64,000 nt of DNA from Papaver somniferum. Taxonomy: Eukaryota > Streptophyta > Magnoliopsida > Ranunculales > Papaveraceae. The notes under the pieces are model-generated. The model was not told where the DNA came from, searched no databases, and saw nothing but the letters and a program-made list of their open reading frames with translations. Position 1 is the first letter of the stretch, and each line of letters opens with the position of its first letter. This document shows positions 55,392 to 64,000 of this stretch, piece after piece. Position numbers and translations under genes: made by a program. The stretch lies in the NCBI RefSeq assembly GCF_003573695.1, contig NC_039364.1, positions 234,291,656-234,355,655 on the forward strand. Reading direction: 5' to 3'.

Positions 55392-56309
55392 CTAATTTAT
55401 TATCAGGTATAGTGCATCTTTACTCATCTCTACGGGTATATCTTCTTCATATAATACTATCGTCTCTAAGTCGCTAGACTCTAAAACAACATTTTCGGAA
55501 TAAACCCGTTCCTCTAAACCACTATCGGCTTCGTAATCAAAAGGAAAAACTACATCGTCTAAAACGGTGGTATCCCTAATCAAATCCTCGTCCTTTTGAA
55601 TAGGTGGATAATCATAAAAATTATTTGGATTTGAACTAGAAATAATATAATCATTATAAAGCTCAATTGGATTAATAGATTCCTGATCACTGTGTCTACA
55701 TATTTCAGACTCTTCATTACTACTATCCTCATCATAATAACATGAAAAAGATCGAACCTCATCAAAACAAGTAGTGTTACCAATTCTAACCTCGTCATCT
55801 TGATTATGAAAATAACTATCCTCATTTTTAAGGGTATTATTGGAAACACTATATTGGAAAGTAAGATTATTTCGAGCAAGTCTTTCGTTCGTCTCAGCCA
55901 TCAGCTTGAGGGATTCCATTATAGAAAGTTCACTCATTATTGTAGTTCTTTCGTCTATAATTACACTATTCATCTCAGCTAACTTACGCGTCGACTCAGC
56001 TAACTCCCTGAGGGACTCTTCTAAAGGAGGAATAGGAACAGAGGGATCATAAAAAGGACTACTTTTAAATAGTTTGATTGTATCCTCTAGAGACGAAGAA
56101 CTAGTACTATAATCTTCTTGCTTGTAAGACTGATGCATGTGTGGATAGTAATTGGGCTCACCAGGGTATGACCCATATCCCTCCAAAGGATGGCGTTCCC
56201 AACCACTATTCCCAACATGGTCATAAAAAGAATGATGTCCATATTCAAATTCAGGTCGATAATTATTGTATTGGCTTATATCATACCAGTTCGACATTCT
56301 TAATTGCAA
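55392..56309 (-). CDS. Gag-like coiled-coil ORF of the LARD-type element, unknown function
   Basis: This is a 305-residue uninterrupted frame. Translation likely starts at the fifth codon (MSNWYDISQYNNYRPEF, at 56297), because the first Met is poorly supported. The N-terminal 70 residues are Tyr/His/Gly-rich, residues about 90-150 form heptads (LEESLRELAESTRKLAEMN and onward), and the C-terminal half is strongly acidic. There is no Retrotrans_gag domain or zinc knuckle. It lies where gag is expected, about 1 kb after the PBS, so it may serve a packaging or structural role or be a leftover of the N-terminal gag region. An intact frame in an otherwise decayed element is notable. Confidence 0.6.
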   Translation of the reverse strand: MQLRMSNWYDISQYNNYRPEFEYGHHSFYDHVGNSGWERHPLEGYGSYPGEPNYYPHMHQSYKQEDYSTSSSSLEDTIKLFKSSPFYDPSVPIPPLEESLRELAESTRKLAEMNSVIIDERTTIMSELSIMESLKLMAETNERLARNNLTFQYSVSNNTLKNEDSYFHNQDDEVRIGNTTCFDEVRSFSCYYDEDSSNEESEICRHSDQESINPIELYNDYIISSSNPNNFYDYPPIQKDEDLIRDTTVLDDVVFPFDYEADSGLEERVYSENVVLESSDLETIVLYEEDIPVEMSKDALYLIIN

Positions 56310-57311
56310 GGGAGTTCTACATAATCACAAACAAGGCTGACTCTACCAAATCAAACTTATAAAATCTAGCAAACAACAAGCATAATGGCTCCACTTAGAT
56401 TGTTTCTAGACCAGCTTTTAATCCTTCGAAAGGGAATTCGTTACAATTTAAGCAAACCCCTCTGGAATCAATCCGAGTCAAAGTAAGTTGAATTGAGGCG
56501 AGGGAAGCTCAGTGGAGCTTTGGTACCCAAGGCCTCACCGCATTAGAAAGCGGCGCGGTCACGCATTCAACTCACAGAAACCATCATGAACTTTGAAGTG
56601 TGCTTAAAGAGCAACCAATATTTTTCGAACGAGTTTCCTATTAAGCTCATTACCTTATCGGTCTCTTTCTAGTCAAAATTTTAGGCTTAGGTTCGCGTTT
56701 GGTTTCGTTTTCCTAAGGAGGGCAAGAAGGTAACGGTGATGAAATCCAAACCCTTATCTTGTATTGGCCAGGCCTTGCCCTTTACTAGGAATTTAAAAAC
56801 AGTCCAAATTCGTCCTCAATCAATGAATCACCTTAAGGAATACAGTAAACCCGCTGACAGGAGATTCGCGAGTGTTTCGATGGACTTACCTCCCGTACCA
56901 GACGGGGGATGAACCGTTGAAGTCGACTCGGGCCACGACTCCTATGTCATGTACGAACCCGAGGGGCCGAGACGATATAGTAATCGTCGTCCTTCCCTGC
57001 ACACAGTTTATATAAATATTTTTTTAATAATACCCTTCTGTAGGGTTAAAAAAAAAATAAAGTCCAATTGTCCAGAATAAAGTCCAAATAAAAAGTCCAA
57101 AAATTACAAAAATTATGAAAAATAAAGCCTATTTACAAATCCTAAAAAAAAATTATGTCTTTTTTTATTCTCTTTTAGCTTTAAGCTTTTTGTTCCCAAG
57201 TCCTTAGTATTCCACTTCGAACCTGTATATCAAAGACACAAAAAGAAACGTAAAAAGGAACAAATAATAGTAAAAAAATAATAAAAACCTAAAAATTCTA
57301 CCTAAGCACAA
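56310..57311 (-). other. Leader region of the LARD-type element
   Basis: Non-coding sequence between the PBS and the 305-residue ORF. A GC-richer block at 56480-57000 (GGACTTACCTCCCGTACCAG and neighbours) may contain packaging or dimerisation structures by position only. Confidence 0.4.
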
Positions 57312-57333
57312 ATCCGCGTCGGCGGCGCAAAAA
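57312..57333 (-). other. Primer binding site of the LARD-type element
   Basis: On the minus strand TTTTTGCGCCGCCGACGCGG follows the LTR end. It resembles the plant Gypsy primer sites of the TGGCGCC type with one G lost. Confidence 0.65.
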
Positions 57334-58840
57334 TGATTAATGATTTTTCGTGGGTTGTAGTAATGAAGGTTCAAACTCTCGGATTTGTGAAGGATAATTT
57401 TTTAGACTTAATAAAAAAGATAAATATATACAATAAAAATATTAACAATGGGCGAGAGGTACTGGAACTAAGGATTTGGCTGAATTCACTACACAGGGTT
57501 CATTCATATATTCTTTGACAAATAAAACTCAATAAAATTAACATGGACTCTGATTTTGCCAAGATATATTCTCAAAACATCGATTGTAAGTCCTAAGCAT
57601 GATGTATCAAAACACCTAAGCTAAGCATACATCATCAAATTAAATAACAACCAATTAATTCAAATCATATTTCAATTTTAGATTAATGAAAAATTCACAA
57701 AAAAGAATAAAATAAATTACCCCAAGGATGAAATTCAGCCTCCTCCGTCGTCCCAGTGTTGGGTTTTAGCTCCTCATAATGAAAACACGCTCAAAATATA
57801 TTTTTATAGCTCAAATGGTGTTTACAATGGAGAGAAAAGGAGAAAGTGGTATAAAACTGTAATCTAAATGAACGATAAAACACAAGTGCTGCTGATATTT
57901 AGACTGCACTGCGACCCACGGCTGGTCTTAGATACTGTTTATAAACCACTGTCCCTGACAGTCTGTTCTTCGTGATCTTGGTGTTCTTCATCAGCAGCAG
58001 CAGCAGAAACAGAGTTTCATCAACTCTTGATTTCTGCTTCTCTGGACCTTCTCTCTACCCCAAACTCTCGAAACCCTCTCTAGTAGACCCAAAGAGCCTA
58101 TTTATACCCAACAACAGCTCCAAATCTCGCCAATAACTCCAATATAATTCTTCATTATGCGGGCAGTGAATAACAATATTTTCCGAATATTTTCTTACCA
58201 AACTTGGAATTTCTTGCGTAAACTTCCTCCCTCCACGCTCCAAATCGATTCTTCACGACCCAAAGTGATGCTCGAGACATTCCACATCATCAGAACACGT
58301 CCATAACTCTCCATGACGCGTGATTATCATCCTCCAGTGCTTGCTTGCCCTGTTTTGAACTCGAGAATCAAAACACGTATTCCAGCCAAATTTGATCGAA
58401 ACCACCACCCAAACTTTGTTCCTTATGCCAAATCACATCTTTCTGCCAATTTTCAGCGATTGAATCGCACTCTAACCCACTCATTTTGACAGTCAAAATT
58501 CTGCCAGTTGAAAACTTCATTTCCCGCCAAAAACACAAATTCAAATTGTTGAAGAAGGTGCCCCTTATCCAGAGTGCTGGGGTGCGAATATCAATTGGGG
58601 TGGAAATAGTAATTTTTCTGGGTTCCTCCGGGACATTTCTGGGACGCTTTCGGTGCATTTCTGGGGTGCCTACGGTACATTTCTCCGGGGTGTAAAACAC
58701 TGCTTTTTGAGCCCATTTCGCCGCAAGGGCTTATTTCTCTAAAATTTCCTACAAGAACACAAAATAACACAATAAGTACTTAATCGAGTCTAACAATACA
58801 GAAAATTGAGAACAAAATAGACACATAAATGCGTCTATCA
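57334..58840 (-). repeat. 5' LTR of the LARD-type Gypsy element (1507 bp)
   Basis: On the minus strand it starts TGATAGACGCATTTATG at 58840 and ends TTAATCA at 57334. TATA box TATAAATAG at 58098-58106. Confidence 0.93.
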
Positions 58841-60566
58841 CCTATCAAAAATAACATTATTCGGTGAATGATATACTTCAGATGAATCATCATGTTATTC
58901 TTTTTAAGAATCATCATTAAAAGAAGAAGAATGAATCAAAGATGGATCCAAAAGCCTCGCGGGGCTTGGTATCAGTATATCTTGAATGCTATGTAATTAT
59001 CAGTTGTTACTCAGAAATTTATTAAAAAAAAAAATTATATAAAAAAGATCAACCCGTCGATAAATTGTATTTTGTGATTGCTACATTACACACAAATCAT
59101 TAAAATAAGAAGAAGAATTCAAAGGTGGATGCAAATTCTGAAGGTGTTGTTTTCCCTTTAAGTTTGTTCTTTCAACATGCAAAGATATCAATTCGGCATT
59201 TTGACATCGTTAGATATTGAGTTCTACTGTAACTATGGAAATTAAAATATTAATTAGAGAAACATATCATCTTTAGATTATACGATAGAGGTATCACGAA
59301 GTAGATTATGTTACAAGCTTTTACTGTTCACATATAAATCTCTTGACCTGGATCAAGGTTTTACTCATTAATTCTCCCAAGTAATCCTCTACGGTATCTT
59401 CCAATGCCTTTCCTCCTTTATTTCGTATGAAACTTTTCACGATGCAGCATCAACTTTGCGACACCGATATCATTATCTTATAGGAAAGAGACTCATATAC
59501 AGAAAGCATGGCTTCAAGTAATATGGCAAGTAATCGTAACTCAATGCTAGAATTCCCAAACATATAAAAAAAATAAACACTATCAACTTGACTAAGATAC
59601 CAACTTGCATATTTATTTACTCCATACACGCATTACGTGTTATTTCTCGAGTAGATCAAAAGCTTCCAATAAACACTATTGCAAGGGGTAACCCGCAACA
59701 TTTTTTTACCATCTGCTTCCTGAGGTCCTCCATGTTTTTTCACCGAACAACCCAATCAGAAATGTCGATACTGTAGAATGGGAAATAAACTTTTTAAGAA
59801 AGAATCCCTAACTCTCCTCTTTATTCATTACAACTAGATTGTGGATGCTGACGTTAGATATGGAGCTAGCCCAGTAAGCTACACTTTCATGTCGTGTTGT
59901 AAGAAACATTCTGCTCCCTTTTGTTCGTCCAGGAAACATTTTTTGAAGTCCTCCAAACAGTAATCATTTCCAAATTCATAATGATATCATACAGGAAAAA
60001 ATATGTATATAAAAAGAAAATAAATTATATTGTACTATAAATAATACGTGTAAGAAGATATTCATCAACAAAAATAAAAGTTCGTATAATGACACATTGT
60101 ATTATTCAAACGTGAGACATTTTGATAGTTAAATTAGTAGTAGTAAATGTATTCATATACCTAAATGAAATTTCATGTGAAAAAAAACTATTCATATGCA
60201 AATAATTGCAAGAGAGTAAATCATGCTATAAATTTCGCATGTGCAAACTAATTTTTTATTTTTAAATATAACATTTTTCTTCAACAATATTTAAGTGACA
60301 CAATTCATGGATATATAAACAAATTTTGGGTTTTAAAAATCCTAAAGTGAAAATCACTTTTAATTTTTCGGAAATGTTAATTAAAAGAATTTTAATGTGT
60401 AAAGAGGGATTTATAATTTCTAACATGGGTAAACACCCATTGCCTCGAATTCTTTTTGTATGCAAACAAAAAAAATATGCCTGACAATAGGTAATAGAAT
60501 AATGTCCAAGTACATCGACTCAAGCGTAAATATTAACAAATATTTACAATATCGTTCAAGAAGGTA
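58841..60566. other. AT-rich intergenic DNA
   Basis: No gene, repeat boundary or RNA feature is recognised. Scattered open frames are short and without family resemblance. Confidence 0.45.
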
Positions 60567-61870
60567 TGTTAGGGTGAATACTTGTTTGAACTCACATGCC
60601 TTGGTATGTCGAGTATGTTGTCAAGTTTGGATGACAAACTATTATTTGATTTAGCCTACTGTTATCAACTTCAGACTAGTATAGAAAAGGTAATAAAGTC
60701 TTAGGATTTTCCAAGTCACTCAAGGATAATGAAACATTGAAGATCACATGTCCAATTTGAGGAAACTTCATCGAGGTAAAAATACGAAGACTGGTTTTTT
60801 CTTTCAGACTCTTTTATATTATATATAAATATATATAGATGTTTACCGTATATAAATTTAAGGACTTTAGTAAATGTTATCACATATTATCTTTTATTGA
60901 GTCTAATGATGCTTCAACTTGGCAAGCTCGTTTTTATCGAGAACTCGAAACTAAGATTAAGAGAAAGCACAAGTATTTTAATGTGAATCTAAAGACTTTC
61001 AAATTCATTCTTGAGTTTGTAAAGTTTTGTTTCTCATAATTTACTACTAATAATTTTCACTTACTCGAGTTCAAGAATTCAAAACTTTAAGTTTTTAAAT
61101 CTATTGCTTGTAGAACTTAACAACTAAAGTCAATAAGTCAATTTTGTTCGCAAACCTAAGTAGGTAATTTCATGAACCTATTGTTGAAATTTATTCCGAA
61201 ACCTTTTTGAAATTTGACTTTGCAAACCTAGTGAAGAAAATTTCTCCTGAGATTTAACGCAATGAACCTAAAAGGGTGCGCTCAAGAACCTAGTACAAGA
61301 AAAATTCTCCTACGACTTTTTGAGCATTTCAGTTCGCGAACCTAAAAAGCTTGAATGTTTCCTATAACTTCATTTGAGTTTGAGTTCTTGAACCTATAAA
61401 GAATCTGAATTCTATTTTCTCTCTTATGAGTTCACAAATTCATCACCTGAATTCGTGGACTTAAAAGATAAACTGGTCAACCTAATAAACTATTGGCTTT
61501 GGACTCATTGAATCTTCTTTAGTTTTCAAGGAAAACTTTTCACACGCTTAAGAAGTGATTTCTCTTAATAATTCCTTTGTATTGGAAGTTTCAAGTTCTT
61601 TCTAAGAATTTATCTAACTTGAGATTCAAGATTTTAGATTACTTTGGACTCATTGAATCTTCTTTAATTTTCAAGGAAAACTTTTCACACACTTAAGAAG
61701 TGATTTCTCTTAACTAATTCCTTTGTATTGGAAGTTTCAAGTTCTTTCTAAGAATTTATCTAACTTGAGATTCAAGATTTTAGATCTTCTTTTAGACAAC
61801 TGCCTCTTTGTACATGTATATTCTTGGTACTTTAAAGTTATCTCTGGTAGTAACTCTTATAGTAGAATGC
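60567..61870 (+). repeat. Decayed Sire-like LTR (approximate end)
   Basis: The start TGTTAGGGTGAATACTTG and the following CTTGGTATGTCGAGTATG...GTCAAGTTTGGATGAC mimic the start of the type A/B LTRs. TTCGCGAACCTA-type words (61140-61340) correspond to the palindrome zone of those LTRs. The 3' boundary is not clear. Confidence 0.5.
61497..61786 (+). repeat. 145-bp tandem duplication
   Basis: CTTTGGACTCATTGAATC occurs at 61497 and 61642 and the following roughly 130 bases repeat with few changes (GTTTTCAAGG versus ATTTTCAAGG, ACGCTT versus ACACTT). Confidence 0.93.
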
Positions 61871-63183
61871 ACATGAGCTGATAACAATAATCTACAAACT
61901 ATCAACCTAATTGCAAGTTCAACTCTTACTAAAGAAATAAATTTTTGTATCCAAAGAAACTACGGGAATCACTTTTCCAACAAATCCTCCATATGGAGTC
62001 CGACCCCTTCCTCCTAAAATTTGCTGGAAACTTATCAAGGGATTTATAGACCCACTCTTTTAATCCGAAAATTCTATATATATATATATATAATTTTGAT
62101 ATTTGTAGGATAGTGCCACACAATACGCAAATTTAAAACAAAGAAATTTTATGGAACCTAGGTATTTTAACTGAGTTACCAAACATACGAGGGATTTGCA
62201 TGACCCTGGGATTTTAATCCCACTCGGAATTGTGAATTTTGCAACCAAACCCACCGTAATCATTTTTTTATGGTCACATAATTTTAATTAGGATTCTTTT
62301 TTTCTTTACTTAATCACATATTATTCAAACACTAATCATGATAATTATTCCGAGAGTAATCCAGGAAGATCGAGGCTACAGTTTTGGATGAATCAAAGTA
62401 AAAATCTAGGAAAAACCCATTTGACAAGATGTAGGCAAGTTCAGAGAACTTATATTTTTTTGGTACTGAAGTTGTTGGACAAGGTTAACGCACCACAATG
62501 ATACCAACTTGATTAAAATCTAGGGGAGTTCAACTAGCGCATTGAAGTGTAGGATATTGGCGGCTGTTCTATTTTTGCGAAGACAAATTGATGCAATCAT
62601 GGATCTATAGTTGTACATTTTTTGTGAAGACAAATTGATGTAATACATGGATCTATAGTTGTACAGTCTCGTCAGGTTGCACCATTATCGACTCATAAAA
62701 ACCAAACAATTGTATTGTGAAGGTGACTATCTATCATAATCTGATCAAAAATATTGGAAGGTCTATCAGAAATATTTCAACTCAACCCGCTGATTTTGTA
62801 CTAGGACGAAAAAAACAGTCAACATGACCTTCAGTTGTATATAAAATTTTTTTTAAAAATGATTAGGTTGCATCCAGCGAATCACATAAAAAGGGAGTTG
62901 TCATTAGTTAAGATACCATTTAACCCTATTGAAGGTCGTATAACAAAAAAAAAACGGCATCCTAATGCTTCAAGGGGAAAAAAAAAAGTCAAGCTGGAAG
63001 AAAAATTAAAACTTTGGGCCCCAACAATGTGGCTCTAGGCAATAGCCTAGCTGGGCTGGTTTATAAGACGGCTCTGGCTCTCTGAGATAGACTCCAGACT
63101 AACTGTCAGAGGAATAGGAATCATAAATGATCAACTTCGTGGTCGTTAATGCTATGAGAAATGCTTTGTCCTTGGTGGACAGG
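61871..63183. other. Intergenic DNA downstream of the IPK gene
   Basis: Contains a (TA)n run at about 62073-62093. A roughly 54-bp imperfect tandem duplication (GAAGACAAATTGATG, then ATGGATCTATAGTTGTACA) lies at about 62577-62668. The rest is AT-rich. No gene is seen. Confidence 0.5.
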
Positions 63184-63934
63184 TCAGGATGATTTCTGCT
63201 TCTGTTTCGAAGATCTGATAACCGTCCCCAGCCAATCGTCAGGAATATCACCTCTAATCTCCCCATTTAGAGCTCGAAATGAATGGTCTGTAGCAGCCTG
63301 GAAAACAGAAAGAAGCTCATTCACTAACTCATTGTTTGGAAGTTTAGAAAAACTGTAAAACATAAGAGAGGTACTCACCTTTACGATATAAACATCAATT
63401 CCAAGTTTTGCTATCAGTGCAGCTTCTGTTATCTTGGTTATCATTCCTCCGGTTGTATCATGCGCAGCGACCGTAATTTCAACTATCCATCAAAAAAAGA
63501 AAAATTGGCCTCTATGAATGATATTTACACTACTTTCGTAATGTGGGCGTGGCTGGATATCGTTTGCTAAAGAAAAGGGCTTTGGAGAGTGAAGTCATGA
63601 TAACCCACAGAAAACAGAATTAAATTCGCACATCTCCCACTAACCTTGCTTATTCATGTTTTCTACGGCTACAATAGACCAGTTTCCATCCTCATCAACA
63701 GCTGGCGTGGTTAAACAAATTAGGAATAAGCTCAAAAATGATGAAGATGTGAAAAGTATAAAACTCCAATCACATATTCCTGAATCAACTTAACAATCTT
63801 GTAAAAGAAAAAAACAAAATAGAGGTCCGACCAAGTTATAAAAAGGGATTCTAAATAGATCACTCACCTATCTCTCTGAGAAGTACAGCATTGGAGTCTG
63901 TAGGTGGACGGTCATATACTCCCAACACATCTGT
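63184..63934 (-). CDS. IPK: Isopentenyl phosphate kinase, last five exons (5' part off window)
   Basis: Exons on the minus strand are 63934-63868, 63701-63645, 63482-63379 and 63297-63184, with at least one more exon beyond the window, so four exons are directly visible. All borders are GT/AG (donors GTGAGT, GTTAGT, GTGAGT; acceptors CATAG, CCAG, ATAG, CCAG) and phases agree. The joined C-terminal part reads TDVLGVYDRPP, LLREIAVDEDGNWSIV, VEITVAAHDTTGGMITKITE, AKLGIDVYIVKAATDHSFRA and GEIRGDIPDDWLGTVIR before TGA. This matches the plant amino-acid-kinase-fold IPK, including the GGM..K element near the nucleotide site. IPK phosphorylates isopentenyl phosphate with ATP to isopentenyl diphosphate, feeding cytosolic isoprenoid synthesis. 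No lesion is seen, so the gene is probably functional. The start codon is outside the window. Confidence 0.93.
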
Positions 63935-64000
63935 CTATGCTCACCAATAGGAAAAATCATGTAGAAGACTTGGACAGAATATAGATACATACTGGTTTTG

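Larger units (their letters stand above)
51661..58840 (-). mobile_element. Complete Ty3/Gypsy-type element lacking pol (LARD), TSD CCTAT
   Basis: Direct terminal repeats lie at 51661-53151 and 57334-58840, flanked by identical CCTAT at 51656-51660 and 58841-58845. Read on the minus strand the LTR starts TGATAGACGCATTTATG. The PBS (57312-57333) and a purine-rich tract AAGTTTGGAGGTATT (just before 53151) fix the orientation. The 4.2-kb interior carries one 305-residue ORF and two short ORF remnants but no protease, RT, RNase H or integrase. The phrase GGGTTACCTCCCAAGAAGTG near 54550 also recurs in plant retroelement-derived DNA. Confidence 0.92.

Overview
The window is nuclear DNA of a flowering plant, most likely a eudicot with a large, repeat-rich genome. 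It is AT-rich, its genes have introns with GT/AG borders and plant-type proteins, and most of it is LTR retrotransposons, LINE/SINE remnants and DNA-transposon debris. I cannot name the species from sequence alone.

The cellular genes are few and all lie on the minus strand. (1) A complete two-exon gene for chloroplast MinE (plastid-division topological specificity factor) at 25207-27181. (2) A broken F-box protein gene at 23339-24506. (3) The last five exons of an isopentenyl phosphate kinase gene at 63184-63934, running off the right edge. A partial duplicate of MinE non-coding DNA, without its coding exon, lies at about 22037-22600.

Left part (1-15044): a Ty3/Gypsy element of Tat/Ogre type on the minus strand (LTR 8605-9089, PBS, frameshifted gag 6134-8493). 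It also holds an oppositely oriented, spliced but decayed coiled-coil gene (772-3036). It sits inside a minus-strand Ty1/Copia element of Sirevirus type (LTR 12709-15044, gag 12054-12641). Next (15045-22036) comes a 4.2-kb terminal-inverted-repeat DNA transposon (about 16141-20321) full of 230-bp and 158-bp tandem repeats and split by a solo Gypsy LTR (16311-18048). It is followed by a 91-bp tandem array, a perfect 27-bp-arm hairpin, a tRNA-type SINE and a MITE.

Middle part (22037-37169): the gene island, a 5'-truncated LINE (29640-30857), a solo Gypsy LTR (31632-34195) and a second LINE fragment (35480-36238). A roughly 930-bp duplicated segment (28425-29360 and 36240-37169) contains a SINE whose 3' tail matches the LINE tail.

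Right part (37170-62000): a complete plus-strand Sirevirus-type element (37245-45877, TSD AAAAC) lies nested in an older related LTR (37170-48389). An inverted relative of that LTR follows (about 48700-50460). A complete minus-strand Ty3/Gypsy element (51661-58840, TSD CCTAT) and a decayed Sire-like LTR (60567-about 61870) come next.

None of the four LTR elements with visible internal sequence shows a reverse transcriptase, integrase or protease, so they look like non-autonomous (LARD-type) elements mobilised in trans. I see no previously undescribed cellular system. The most unusual signals are these pol-less families, the antisense coiled-coil gene, the SINE/LINE shared tail and the inverted LTR pair with complementary 5-bp flanks.
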